The notes under the pieces were generated by a model, which was given only the letters and a program-made list of their open reading frames with translations, did no database searches and was not told the DNA's origin. A stretch of 64,000 nucleotides of DNA from assembly GCA_963971425.1 (NCBI GenBank), contig OZ020517.1, forward strand, positions 18,566,904-18,630,903, read 5' to 3'. This document shows, piece by piece, positions 1 through 11,946 of this stretch (the stretch's first letter is position 1; every line of letters begins with the position of its first letter). This DNA comes from Bryoerythrophyllum caledonicum (taxonomy: Eukaryota; Streptophyta; Bryopsida; Pottiales; Pottiaceae). Both the position numbers and the translations under genes were made by a program.

Positions 1-87
1 CCCTAGTTTAAATCCACTTCAAAAATAAAGTACTTTTGCTTTACATTTGCATTTTGATCAACCTTTTGTGCACATAAGTATCACTTG

Positions 88-235
88 CCCAATATAAGAG
101 GAGAAAACTCTTCACATCAAGTCTAGGTCAAAATCAAGAGTCATTAGGTTACTACCTAATATAGGAGGAGAAAACCCTTCACATCAAGAGGTCAAATTCA
201 AGAGTCATTAGGTTACTACCTAATATCAAGAGTCA
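88..235. repeat. Short tandem repeat, ~65-bp unit, about two copies
   Basis: Two adjacent units begin near 88 and 155; each contains an AATATA(A/G)GAGGAGAAAAC core, then TTCACATCAAG and AAGAGTCATTAGGTTACTAC. A third partial unit starts near 219, and related words (CATCAAGAGGTCAAA) recur to about 290. It is non-coding and I do not recognise the family. Confidence 0.75.
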
Positions 236-290
236 AGAAGAGTGCATCACTGTGCCTCACCCATCACATCAAGAGGTCAAAATCAAGAAA

Positions 291-2499
291 GAGAGTCACG
301 TGACCGGGAGTTAAAATTTATAACTTTTAACTTTTGCACCACTTCATCATCCGAGCTCGACGTGTTTTACATCCGACGCGTTCATCCACTTGACGTGTTC
401 TTCATCCTGTATTCTTTTATAGATATAGATATTATATATATCAATTATAACATATAATTTGTATTAATAATATTGTTAAATAAATATTTAAATATTCATG
501 GTTCTGGGATTTGGATTTTGGGTTTTAACCTTGTAGCCTCAAGAACTTGAAGTCTATAATGTGACAATTATGGAAGCTTATGAAGTTTCATTTGATTTTT
601 GAACATCCAATTAATATAACATCCAAAACATTTCATCCATTTTTGGGACAAGATATGGGCACCTCCGTACCAAAATTGGTTTTGGACCCTATCCAAATTT
701 GACAATTCATATCTAGAGAAGCGATTCTAGAGCTCATTCGCATCTGAGATATCATAGAAACCATGTGAAATCCACGGAAATAGGGTTTTAAATTTTTCTA
801 TTTTGAGTAAAAGGAGAATCTTCTTTTAGAATATGCCAAAAATAGAATATTACTTGCCAAATTCAGCTTTGCTACTCATTGCTCACTGCTCTCTATTCGC
901 TCACCACTCACATTCTAGTGTCGTTGGGAGTCATCGTTTGGGAATGCTTGTGTATAATGAATGCATGAGAATCAGAATGTATACTGACTATTTCAAAAGC
1001 ACAGTGGAAGTATATAGTCATAGCAAGATGCTTGTGGTACGTAACTTCATGTCAATACGTACATCAATGTGAATTGGTATCTAAACATTAACAATAGAAG
1101 GCATGCGAAATAAATAGATATATATTGTGGCATGCAAGAATTTCAAACAAGTTATACTCGATAGAGAAAAGGGAAGTTTGAATGTTAAGATGAGAGCAGT
1201 AGAAACACTTGCTTGTTATCAAAAACTGGAAGGGAGGGCATATATACATGACTTACAACTATCATTGACTTCCGGCTCTTATACTTTATGTCCTTTATTC
1301 TCTTAGAACTTGCTTGCAAGTTGCCATAATTTGCCAAATCTCGACCACATCCAATCTCCTTGTTCAGATTTTGTTGCACTGTGTGCACATACTTCTCTAT
1401 CTTGTAACCACAGTTGCAGATCCTATAAGAACAAGAGATTCTCGCAAAAGGAAGATGTTGTGGTTGTTGTTTGTGAAGTTCAAATCCAAGCTCTCTTTGC
1501 TAGAGTTTTATTCTCCTTGCCTCCAGTCATAGAGGGTCATCAACGGGCAACCGTTGTACTTCTTCTATCTACACTTGCAATGCAACATAGGATAAATAAA
1601 TAGAGTATTTAATCACTTGAAAGAAGGTGAACAAGGTAGGAGGAATCCGACACGGTGTGTCAATATAAATGTAAAGATGTCACTACAGTACATAGCTAAT
1701 TTCAACTGCTGCCCTACTCCGAGACTACAACGCTCTATTTACCTTCGTCCAGATTCAGGGGACGTACTCTCCTAAAGTTGATACGAACAATCATTGAATT
1801 CTAGAATTTATGCTAGAAGAGAAAAGGAAGTGAAAAAGACAAGAAAGAAGTTCAAACTTATTGCACTTACACCAAAAAGATATAGAGGTTATGTGCACAA
1901 TCTTGCAAAACGATATCTTAAACAAAGGCAAGAATCGAATTGCTGAAAAAATTGTTGAAATTGGGCTTTGTAGGATTGCAATGACGTCAATACATAATGT
2001 CCAAATGTCATTGCCAAGTAAGCTTTGTCATATGTTCTGTAAGAAAAAAAGTGGAAGGCATCTCCTAAATGCAACGAAGAAAGCTACGATTAACAGAAAC
2101 CCTAAGTTCAACACCGTATCATTTAAACAAGACTGTTATTTAGTGCACGACGGAGAAGGTAGTATAGCCTACAAGTACCTGCAATATTGCTCGCTTCCAG
2201 GGACTCCTATCTCCTTCACATTGTAAATGTTGGTATTTGCTTTTATTCCACAGTTGCCTATAGAAGAGACCACACATTGGTGTAGACACGTTGAAGTACT
2301 GCTGCGCTTTAGGTTGAGTTGACAAGGAGGAGGAGAGAGCGGTGACTAAACAACAAGGGGGACAAAGAGTAGTATTAACCCAAAATCTTCTTCTTGTGGC
2401 CATTACTAGGGCGGCCGGTCCCAGACGTGAAGCGAGTTTCTATTCCGAGACACTGAGGGAGCAAAGGATCATGGTAACATACACCAGCCTAATTATAAT
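291..2499. other. Non-coding stretch, nothing recognised
   Basis: Moderately AT-rich DNA. The longest open frame (1861-2226, about 120 codons) has no recognisable domain and overlaps open frames on the other strand, so I do not call it a gene. No RNA gene, terminal repeat or splice pattern was identified. Confidence 0.5.
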
Positions 2500-2795
2500 T
2501 TATAAGTTAATAATAATTATAATTATTATGAAGATCTTGTTAACTATATAAATTTATATTAATTATAATAATATAATTATATATAATATATATTATTATC
2601 ATATCAAAATTATCAATAATATATATTATATTATTAATATATAAAAATATTATAATTAATATTTATAATATTATAATTAATATCATTATTATAATCAAAT
2701 ATAAATATTTATATTCATTATAATATATATAACAATTATTATGATATTATTAGTTTATATTATCACACTATGAAATAATTTGTTTATATAATATT
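2500..2795. repeat. Very AT-rich low-complexity block
   Basis: About 300 bp consisting almost only of A and T with overlapping ATAATTATAATATA-type words. Simple sequence, no coding potential. Confidence 0.8.
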
Positions 2796-3016
2796 ATTTC
2801 GACATATAAATGAGCCAAGCTTCCACTAATCCCAATATTAAAATAGGGCTCAGTATATAAGTGTGTAACATGTTTGCTAAGATGGTCAGTTCTTTTTTTA
2901 GGTTGTACAATAAGACCTATGAAATGACACATGATATTTGGGTCTACCTTGACTGAGTCAACTTTAATATTGTAGGCTGATTGAAAAATGACCCTTGCTC
3001 ATGAAATTGATGTGTA

Positions 3017-5388
3017 CAATCAAACCTCGATAAGTGTTAGGGGTTGGGAGCATACTTTTAGTTAACACTTAGACACTAGTAACACAACACTTATAGAGGG
3101 TGATGCCGATGATTTGTAACATTTATAAAAAATAACACTTGGAAGAATTAAAAAGGTAAACACATAACATTTATAGAAAAAATGGATGAAATTACAAAAT
3201 ATTGATTCATTATTCATCTTAGTCCGTCAAAAGAATGAATCAATAGTACTGTGGCAAGTTTCTGCTACACGCCAAGATTCTACCTCTTTTTCTAGTGCTG
3301 CAATAGTCATAATAGATAACATGGTGTCATTAGGTCTTTGCTCCAAAAACTTCTTCAAAGTTTGAAGAGCACTACCTACATCTTTAAAGCCTACAACTTC
3401 TTCTATTGTATCGTGAGGATTAGCTTCATCAGGATCACTATCTTCGTGTTCACTACCTTGTTGTTGAGATGGAAGCATTTCAATAATTTCTTCATCAATG
3501 GGCTGATAAGGGTTATTCAAATCAAACTTGAGCTCATCATTTAAATACTCTTAAACATTCATGTTAGGGGTCTCAGTCTCAGAGGATATCAAACTTTGTT
3601 GTTCCAATACAGCAGCAACCTTGTCTACCTCTTTTCTTTGCTGCTCTTGAAGGACTTCATTTTCTATAAGAGCTGAAAGAATTCCCGTGTGTCTCCAACA
3701 ATTTTGAATTGTTGTTGGAGTCACTCCATTACGCCAAGCCTCCTCAAGCATGGTCAGAGCTTGGTATACATCAATTGCAAAACTCTTGCTAGTTGAAATA
3801 CAATCTATTTGATGTTGAATTAATAACTTCATGTATTGAGCTTTGAATGATGCAATGATCCTTGCATCCATAGGCTGGAAACGACTAGTTGTATTTGGAG
3901 TCAAAAACTCCAATCGTGTCACCCTCAATCTTGAACCTACATGAGGCACTCGATGTCCAAAAAAATTATCCACCAACAAAAGTACTTTCTCTTTCTAAGC
4001 ACTTACCATCCTCTTCTCAAAATATAACATAAATTCTTCAAAAATTTGTGTTGTCATCCATGCTTTTTTATTAGCATGCCATTGCATACCTAGATTTTCC
4101 GGATTTAGAATGTGCCTACTTGTAAAAGCCCAAGGCTTCAAATATTGATTGATAACCAATGGAGGAAGAATGATGCTTCTATCAACATTTGCAGTAAGTG
4201 CCACCGTGATGCACTCCTTCTGCTTTTTTTTTCCAGATAACCTTTTTGTAGCTAATGTACAATTTGGTTCCAACCTATAAAAAAGACCAATTTCATCCAT
4301 ATTGAAAACATCACAACTCTAGCACTGAGATACGAGTGTTTTGATGTCTTCCATTTTCTTTAAAACCTCTTCAGAAACGTCAGCTGATGCGTCTTCTCCA
4401 TGACGGATATAGCCCTTGATATTATATCTCTTCTTGAAATTTTGCACCCATCCATGAGAAAATTCAAGCTCCTTCTCGTTCGCACCTCTAGGAAGTAATG
4501 CGTAAAATCTCTTTGCAGCAGCCACCACAAGGTCATCAGATAAAACTACATTATTTTCCTACATTGTCGTAAACCAAGTAAAAGTGGCTTCCTCCACTTC
4601 TGGGCATTGAGACTTTCGTAAGTGCTTGGAATCATAGAGGTGCCCAACATCAAGTCCACTAAAGTGTTCTTTTTGCTTTACTATTCTTCCAATATTCATC
4701 TCAATCAGGTTTACTTGAAAGTGTGCATTGGCCCACACAGTTAATGCTCTATTGGTAATCTTTCCACCAGTAGCTAACACAGTCTCACGATACTAAATAA
4801 TCTCTTGTTTTTGCTATAACGTAAACTCATGATCCTTTGCCATTGCAAACTGTAGGAAATTTACTTTAACAATATATCTTCTATCGATGAATTTACAATA
4901 CAAATGAAAACTCTAACAACATATATTCTATGAATGAGTTCACAACACAAGTAATAATTCTATAGCCTTCAGTCCCTTCTTATAATCTTAGCCGCCTTGC
5001 CTAGTTGCCTTTTATTTTTGAATTTATAAACTTAAAAGTACATTTATCTTTTACTTTATGAGCTTAAAAATATATGATCTATTAGTTTATGAGCTTAAAA
5101 ATACATCTACCTATCAGTTTGTTTTTAGAATGGACATCTAGAGTCACTTTGCAACTAGAAACTATTACTTTACCTCAAAATGATCTCCCACCAAACGATG
5201 GCTCTTACGAAAAGCCTTTTTTTGGAAACTTATCACTTACCAAGGTAAAATCAACAAGTCCAGAGCGCAACATTGCGTAACACTTAACACATAACACTTA
5301 CTAGTCTTAATTTTAAGGGAGCGGAAATCTCCATAACACGTATAGAGTTTTAACACTTATCAAGGTAATACTTATCGAGGTCTAACTG
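3017..5388 (-). mobile_element. Pogo/Tigger-like DNA transposon, complete but dead (2372 bp)
   Basis: The termini are inverted repeats. The left end (3017-3039) starts CAATCAAACCTCGATAAGTG and the right end, read inward from 5388, starts CAGTTAGACCTCGATAAGTA. That is 19 of 23 positions identical, and all four differences are transitions. A TA dinucleotide flanks both ends (3015-3016 and 5389-5390), as expected for the Tc1/mariner/pogo superfamily. The interior carries one reverse-strand DDE transposase relic. The right side also holds short runs resembling extra internal copies of the terminal repeat (AACACTTATCAAGGTAA). Boundaries come directly from the sequence; the pogo/Tigger assignment comes from the transposase. 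Confidence 0.9.
3227..4843 (-). pseudogene. Pogo/Tigger-type (CENP-B-like) transposase, degraded
   Basis: A reverse-strand coding relic of about 539 codons starts at MAKDHEFTL (ATG complement at 4841-4843) and is broken by several stops. In order it shows an N-terminal helix-turn-helix region (4780-4560), a CENP-B/Tc5-type DNA-binding segment with the motif SHGWVQNFKKRY (about 4460), and a DDE_1 catalytic core. The core has three acidic positions: MDEIGLFYRLEP (near 4298), LLVDNFFGHR (near 3970) and QPMDARIIASFKAQY (near 3870). The C-terminal tail (3520-3227) is acidic. Length and domain order fit Tigger/pogo transposases, which cut and paste DNA at TA sites. The element cannot be autonomous: stops lie at codon 10, a few codons later, and between the three core segments. 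Confidence 0.88.
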
Positions 5389-5760
5389 TATATCGAAGGT
5401 CCAAATATAAGATCTCAGCTAATTTGGAATCTCTTTTTTTAGGAAGATTGTAAGAGCATTTCTATGATCTATAAATGAGCCAAGCCTCTGCCAACAATAG
5501 AAACTCTGACATGGCTCACATGAGATCAAGGTTCACTTTGACTGGATCCACTTTAACTCAATCAACTTTAACTTGTAGGCTCATTGAAAATGGATTGTTC
5601 ACATGAAATTCATGTCTGCAGTAGAGATCCACATTTGAGGTCCCAATATGGGGACCATTTTAAAAAAATAGTAACTTCTTCTTTAAAAAGGTGGCAAGAC
5701 CAACATTGTGACCTATAAATGAGCCAAGCCTCCGCCATCTCCAACACAAAATGGAGAGGT

Positions 5761-6581
5761 GTGCTCTACTTGACTAGTTTGTGTGGGTTTGGAGTTTATG
5801 AGAGAATTATGAGTTGGCCTTGAGGAGATTGAGAAGCTAATGAAAGTGGCTAAGGTAAGTCACTTTGATTTCTATGTCTTTTTCTTCAAGGTGCCACTTA
5901 ACTCAAGGCTATAATAATCGACATCTTCAATGTAGCGTTTGCAATGTCCATCATGGTCTAAGTAGTAGTATTGTTGAATATTGGTCCTTCTCCTGTATTT
6001 GAAATGACCAAGTCGCAGGTGTGTACCTCTTTATTGGGCAGCTGAAAAGCTTGTTTTAAATTTAGGAGTAGAGTCACATTGTAGTAGTGAATGGTTGTTG
6101 TTACATGAAAATGCAAAGAATGCGTAACTAAAAAGTTCCGTGGTTTGTGTGTGTTGCAAGTGAAGTTGTCGACTTCGGACGCAATCCCATGCCAACCTTG
6201 GAGATACAGTCACGTCATGTGGCATGCTAGAATTGTAGACGGCAATGCACCACATGATGCAAATATGAAATTATTTATTCCATAGTGTGGTCGTGACGGA
6301 GTTGTGTGGGTATGGCCAGTTCTTGTTGTGTATGGCAGCTGCAGCATTCTTAACTCACATGATGTTTTGCGCCATTTACTTGAGAGATAGAGAGAGTTTA
6401 GCTTGTTGGTAGAATGAATAGAGGGTGCCCATTCCACATAAACTGGTCAAACTCCACACAACTCTGCCACTCCTTCACTTTGGTATGAAGTTAAAACACA
6501 ATTTTGCACTTCACATATTGTAGAACGACTTAAAACCGCCCTCTCATCCAAGATCACATGCTTGAACACTCTTCATGCATG
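5761..6581. other. Non-coding flank upstream of the first gypsy element
   Basis: A 5' LTR would be expected here because a primer-binding site starts at 6582. I could not match this sequence to the region after 14082, so the 5' LTR is missing, replaced or too diverged to see by eye. No gene recognised. Confidence 0.45.
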
Positions 6582-6594
6582 TGGTATCAGAGCC
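6582..6594 (+). promoter_or_regulatory. Primer-binding site, initiator tRNA-Met type
   Basis: TGGTATCAGAGCC matches the usual plant LTR-retrotransposon primer-binding site, complementary to the 3' end of initiator tRNA-Met. It lies about 50 bp before the gag start, so a 5' LTR should end just before it. Confidence 0.8.
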
Positions 6595-6642
6595 TACTAA
6601 GTGTGGGTCGCCTCAAGAGTTAGAGTTTTTCAAAAAGTGGAA

Positions 6643-8267
6643 ATGGCCAAGGCAAAAGGCGAGATGGTGGAAACTCAAGGGGCGCACGGTGAAGACGGTC
6701 CAGAGGAAGAGTTGGTGGTGGGAACTACCTCTAGGTCCTACTCTAGTAGCAATGGGGATGATGGGAATTCTGGAAATGAAGGGGGTGGAGGAGAAGAAGG
6801 GAACAACCTTGAGGAGGGGGAGGTTACTCCATTGGCCCAAGTGACAGACCCCACAATTGAGGCCTTCCAAGGCATTCTTCCAAAAATGTTGGAAATGTTT
6901 GGGAAGGCCACAGCTCCAATGATTGCCGCTAAGGTTGGATGATCCATAACCACCACGAACCCCAGAACCAACAAGCTAAAGTGTACCAAAACCACCACAG
7001 ACCCACCCCATTTCCGAAATTTTAGGAAGTCATATATGATTGGGTGTTAGTTCATGATTGGTTCAAAGCTGCCGGTTTTTAGTCAATGCAGAAGTGGTTT
7101 TTAGTACAACTTAGTGTGGAAATAGAGAGTTGTGTATGTCGAGGAATGGGTCACGGCTTACTATTCTCTTTGAAAATTTGTAGCAATTTCAATATGAAGA
7201 AATAAATGGTCACGATAATTGCAATATTCATGAAATCCTATTTTGAATTCCCAAAAAATGTCTTACCACGTATACAAATGCTATAAATAGGTCAGCAAGC
7301 TTAAGTTGGTGGTTACAGGTCATCCAACCTTAATGCAACATTAGCTGCAGAGTTAGCCACACTCAAAGAGAAGGTTGAGGGTGGAGGGGGTTCATCAAAG
7401 ATGGAGAAGGCAACAAGTGGCATGAAAATGCCTGCTGCCTTCACTTACTCAGAGGGTGGCATCAAAATTAGAGATTGGCTAGATAGAATAGAGGACTACT
7501 TCACTATCTATAAGACTCAAGATGACCAACGCCTTGAGCTCTTGCCAAACAATTTGGGTGGAGCTGCAAGGGTGTGGTTCAATAATAAGAAGCGTGAGGA
7601 ACCAGAAGGGTGGCCTCTAAACCTAACTTGGGAAAAAATGAAGGCTCAAATGATTGAGCGCTTCACCACCAAGTTTTCTGATTTTAGAGATGCAATGGCA
7701 TTTACTAGAATCAGACAATAGGGGCGCTCATTGAGCCAATACACGGCAGACTTGACCACCAAAAAGGAGCAAGCCCCACACTTAGATGATTATGCCAAAA
7801 GGATAATCTACTTTGTTGGCTTAAGTGCGCCAGAAAGAGAGGCTTTCTTCCAAGGCATTAGTAATTTGCCAAATAGTGTGTATGACTTGCTCAAAGAGGC
7901 AGACCGCTTGGAGGAAAGCCAGAAAACTACAAACCCTCGCCAAGGAGGGCCAAGTGGTGGTGGTGGTTCCAAGGGCGACTACAAGAAGAAGAGTAGTGGG
8001 TCAAACTACCCTTCTAAGAAACACAAGGGAGGGGCGTCGAAGGAGGCTACTTTCCACAAAGACAAGAAGCCACAAGGGCCAAAGGAGAAGGTGAAGGACA
8101 AAGGAGGCAAAGACAACATTCTTTGCTACAATTGTGGCAAGAAGGGAAACCACTTTGCTGCAAATTGTCCTGAGCCTCAAAGGGTGAGTGGTTTCGACCA
8201 AGTGGACTTAGTAGAAGGGGGTTTGAAGCCAAGGTGGATGTGGCTCATTCCAACTCTTCTAAACTAG
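6643..8267 (+). pseudogene. gag: Gag polyprotein of gypsy element 1 (capsid plus zinc knuckle), interrupted
   Basis: The start is taken at the ATG at 6643 (MAKAKGEMVET), just after the primer-binding site. The first ~96 codons are acidic and glycine-rich. The frame is cut at 6931 by a TA-flanked MITE and resumes in the same frame at 7333. The capsid region (7401-7900) contains the retrotransposon-gag pattern IRDWLDRIEDYF...WFNNKK...MIERF. A TAG at 7719-7721 interrupts it, and the same frame then continues. Basic K/G-rich sequence leads to a CX2CX4HX4C zinc knuckle (CYNCGKKGNHFAANC, about 8125-8170). Gag would form the particle and bind RNA. The frame is lost near 8230, where the protease is found in the next frame, probably through a one-base deletion. 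Confidence 0.88.
6932..7330. mobile_element. 399-bp TA-flanked MITE inside gag
   Basis: The ends are inverted repeats: AGGTTGGATGATCCATAACCACCA at the left and, read inward from 7330, AGGTTGGATGACCTGTAACCACCA. TA lies on both sides (6930-6931 and 7331-7332). Dropping the element and one TA joins ATTGCCGCT to AATGCAACA in the gag frame, so the boundaries are exact. There is no coding capacity. The TA duplication suggests mobilisation by a Tc1/mariner-class transposase, but these ends do not match the Tc1-like or pogo-like elements in this window. Confidence 0.9.
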
Positions 8268-8690
8268 TTTACTTAGATTGTGAAGTCAATGGTACTAAAG
8301 TGTCTACGTTGTTGGACACAGGAGCGACGTACTCGTTTTTGAGTACGGGAATAGCGGCGCGTCTCGGCGTGAAGACCAAGCAAGTGGCAAAGGTGATCAA
8401 GGTGGACTTCGCGAACATGAGGAGCTCAACGACGATAGTGGCGCCGAAGATGGAGTTGAAGTGTGGAACTGAGGTTCTACAAGAAGATTTCACAATTTGT
8501 GACTTAGGAGTTATAGAGGCAATTCTAGACAACATGTTTTTAGCCACTTATAGTGTAGAGCTTAGGCGTCGGCTTGAGGTGAGAGTAGTGGGGTTAACGG
8601 CAAATGGCCAAGTGACCTTTCCACATACTACTCTCCCCATGTTGACAGGCAAAGGCATTTGTTTGGTACAAACTCCAGAAGTGCTGGGGG
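8234..8690 (+). pseudogene. Retropepsin-type aspartic protease of gypsy element 1
   Basis: The frame offset from gag contains LDCEVNGTKVSTLLDTGATYSFLS (about 8275-8345). The catalytic D-T-G-A triad-plus is in its expected context, followed by a typical small beta-rich domain to about 8600. The protease would cut the Gag-Pol polyprotein. The frame closes just after 8690 in a T-rich run, and downstream pol continues in another frame. Confidence 0.85.
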
Positions 8691-10325
8691 GTGTTCATTT
8701 ATTTATTTATTTTTAAAGATTCCTTTGTGGAAGAAACAAAGGACCCTGGTGTAAACAGCCATGTTGTGCCAAAAAGCATATTGAAAGTCATTGAAAAATA
8801 CAAAGATGTGTTGACTAATGATTTGCCAAATGAGTTGCCACCAAAACGTGCCGTTGATCACAAGATTGAAGTTAAGCATGGGGAGGCACCACCCTCCAAG
8901 GCACCATATAACCTTAATAAAAAAGAATTAGAAGAACTCAAGACCCAAATCACATAACTAATGGCAAAGGATTACATAAGGCTAAGTAAGTCACCTTATG
9001 GAGCTCAAGTTCTGTTTGTGGGAAAGAAGGATGGTAAGTTGAGGATGTGTATTGATTACAGAGCCCTCAACAAGATGACCGTCAAGAATAATTATCCTTT
9101 GCCAAGAATTGATGACTTGCTAGATAGACTAGCAGGGGTCAAGTACTTTAGTCGAATTGACTTAAAGTCTGGCTACTATCAAGTTAGAATTGTTGATGGT
9201 GACGTGGAGAAGACTGCAATGAGAACTAGGTATGGTTCTTATGAATTTGTAGTTATGCCTTTTGGCTTGTGCAACGCCCCATCAACATTCATGACCATGA
9301 TGGATTCTATCTTTCATGGGGAGTTACATGATTTTCTAATCATCTATATTGATGACATCTTGGTCTTTTCCAAAACTCTAGAAGAGCATGAGAAGCATCT
9401 AGAGATTGTGTTGCAAAAACTTAGAGAAAATAAGTTATATGTCAAGGAGGCAAAGAGTGAGTTTGCTAAAGGGGAAATGGAATTCTTGGGCCATGTGTTG
9501 GATGAGGCTAGTTATAGGCGAGACCCCGAGAAAGTTGATACCATTATGACATGGGCAGAACCAACTGCCCACAGGGGAGTTAGAGGCTTCCATGGTTTAG
9601 CAAACTACTATAGGAAGTCAATGAAAGACTTCTCCAAGATTGCATCTCCAAGAGTTGCTCAAAGGTGAGCAAAAGAAAATTACTTAGACAAGGGAAGCTC
9701 AAAAGGCATTTGATAAAATCAAACAAAGAGTGGCTTCAGCACTGGTGTTGAAGTATCCAAGGTTTGACAAAAATTTTGAAATCCATTGTGACGCAAGTGA
9801 TTTTGCTATAGGTGGAGTCCTTATTCAAGATGGGAAACCTATAGCATTTGAGAGTAAGAAACTCTCTGAGGTTGAGAGGCGTTGGCCTACTCATTGGAAA
9901 GAGTTGTTTGCTATTGTGCATTGTTTAAAGAAATGGGCACACTACCTTGGTATGTTTGAAATTAAGGTTTATACAGACAACATTTCTCTCAAGTATTTAG
10001 AGACCTAAGATAAAAAAACAATTAAGATGGTATGATACCATTGCCATTAGCAATGTCAAAATCATTCATAAGCCGGGTAAAGATAATGTAGTGCCAAATG
10101 CACTAAGTAGAAAGGAAGAGTATATGACTCTTGCCATGGTCTACACTTTACCAAGAGAACAAGGAGATGATGAAACCTCTCTTAAGAAGGCATCAGACTA
10201 GGCAATGAAAATGACACAAAGGCACAAGAGATCCCAAAGGATATTAGAGAAAGAAGGCAACGAGGTCACCTTAAAACAATGAAGTTTATCAAAGCGTTGC
10301 TTTGGTACAAGCAAAAACGGATCTA
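8691..10325 (+). pseudogene. pol: Reverse transcriptase and RNase H of gypsy element 1
   Basis: A linker (8691-8957) ends at a stop and RT resumes in the same frame at 8961. RT landmarks are SPYGAQVLFVGKKDGKLRMCIDYRALN, SRIDLKSGYYQVR, VMPFGLCNAPSTF and the catalytic YIDDILVFS (near 9345). After a stop and frame change at 9668, RNase H carries IHCDASDFAIGGVL (about 9783) and VYTDNISLKYLE. Past a frameshift near 10008 the RNase H/connection end follows (RWYDTIAISNVKIIHKPGKDN...NALSRKEEYM). The region then runs into the integrase N terminus and is cut at 10325 by the Tc1-like element. The catalytic aspartates survive, but the reading frame does not. Confidence 0.9.
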
Positions 10326-11944
10326 CAGTGACATGCAAAACATGGGCAATGTTTATTCACTAATGAATACTTTCTAATCTAAAGCATTATTGGGTTGGAT
10401 TGGGTCAAACTTGGACTTTCATCACATGTGAAATTTCCTTGTAGACAGGATGGTGCAAGTTGGCATGGGGAATGTCAATAGTCAAGGAAGAAAACTTTGT
10501 TTCCTTGTGTAGACTTCACTGCCCCAGTTATGCTTGGTGAGTGTCAACATATGATCTTCACGCTGTTTTGACTACATTATCACACATTTATTGATTCTTA
10601 GAAGGTATAAGAGACAGTGCTTAAGCGGCACAACTCAACTCAATTCTTTGTGCCATTTCAACCATTGTTTTTTTGTGTGAGCAAATATGAAACGTCTTTC
10701 TGAGCAAGTTCGAAGCGACATCTCATCACTCATAGATGCCGGTCTTTCTTCACGCCAAATTGCTTCAAGATTGAATTTGGATCGTCGTACTATTGATAGT
10801 GTGCGTACTCTTACTCGTCCTCACGTTCAAAAGAATCTTGGTGGCCGACCAACGAAGTTGAATGCAACAGCAAAGAGGTGATTGGTGCGGCACATCTCAT
10901 TTGGAGTGGTTGAAACTGCAGCTGAATTGGCACGGCGATCCTCAGTTGTTGCAGGGATTGAGGTAAGTGTGGACCCAATCCGTCGCACCTTGCGAGAGGC
11001 CGGTTTGAAGTCTGTCTCAAAGATTAAAAAACCACGTCTTTCAAGTGCACATAGACGCAAGCGACTAGAATTTGCTATTTGTCATCAACATTGGACCATT
11101 GAAGATTGGAAGCGTGTAGTGTGGTCGGATGAGACCAAGATCAATCGACTGGGCTCTGATGGACGCAAGTGGGTGTGGAAGAAGCCAAATACTCCACTCG
11201 ATGATCGATGTGTCCAAGGTACTGTAAAATTCGGTGGTGGTTCTCTCATGATATGGGGTTGCATGACTAGTCAAGGCCTTGGTTATTGTTGTCTAATAGA
11301 GGGGAAGATGAATGCTGCACTATATTGTAACATTTTGGGCAACGAATTTCTTGATTCACTCAATTTCTATCAATTCAACAAGCGGGACATCATATTCCAA
11401 CAAGACAATGATCCAAAGCACACGTCTTTGGCGGCACGAAAGTGGTTTATTGAACATCAAGTTGAGTTGTTGCAATGGCCTTCTCAGTCACCAGATCTCA
11501 ATCTAATCGAACATCTTTGGGAGCATCTCAAACGGCAACTCAACAAGTATGAGACAGAAGCCACTAGCATGCATCAACTTTGGGAGCGGGTAGCCGTTGA
11601 ATGGGAGAACATTCAGCCTGAAGTTTGCATGAATCTCATAGAAAGCATGCCTAGACGTGTGTCAGCAGTTTTAAAAGCAAAAGGGGGCCATACAAAATAT
11701 TAGAAAATTCAATTTTTTATGCTGTGATTAGACACCCTCAAAAGTGGGGCAATGTACATGTTTGACATTTCAATTTTAAACTTTGAGATTACAAACTCTA
11801 TGTGAATGTGACAATATTCAATGGAGAGTTAATGTGACACACTATTGTTTGTAAAAAAAATTTGAACCATTGTCCAATTATCATTGTTGAAATTTTAAAA
11901 AGAATTTTTTTTTGGACACATTGCCCCGCTTTTGCTAGTCACTG
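10326..11944 (+). mobile_element. Tc1-like (DD34E) transposon, 1619 bp, inserted in gypsy integrase
   Basis: The left terminus reads CAGTGACATGCAAAACATGG and the right terminus, read inward, CAGTGACTAGCAAAAGCGGG; both continue into GGGCAATGT. TA flanks both sides (10324-10325 and 11945-11946). Removing the element with one TA restores integrase-region codons (KQKRIY joined to VPKGDL). A single transposase gene fills the centre. CAGTG...GCAAAA ends are typical of Tc1-like elements in fungi and animals. Confidence 0.93.
10687..11703 (+). pseudogene. Tc1-family DD34E transposase with one in-frame stop
   Basis: 338 codons from the ATG at 10687. The N-terminal paired-type helix-turn-helix is clear (RSDISSLIDAGLSSRQIASRLNLDRRT), followed by a second HTH and a linker. 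The DDE core has WSDETKIN, FQQDNDPKHTS and SPDLNLIEHLW. I count 34 residues between the second Asp and the Glu, so it is DD34E. The only visible lesion is TGA at codon 65 (10879-10881), between the two DNA-binding subdomains. The rest is open to TAG at 11703, so it looks young relative to its host element. The family catalyses cut-and-paste transposition into TA. Confidence 0.93.
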
Positions 11945-11946
11945 TA

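Larger units (their letters stand above)
2796..5760. repeat. ~245-bp tandem repeat split by a pogo-like transposon
   Basis: The marker ATAAATGAGCCAAGC occurs at 2806, 5471 and 5715. In each copy it is followed by GACTGAGTCAACTTTAA-type and TGAAATT(C/G)ATG words. The last two markers are 244 bp apart. Removing the 2372-bp transposon plus one TA puts the first two about 290 bp apart. The transposon thus sits inside one unit of a small, diverged tandem array. Confidence 0.65.
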
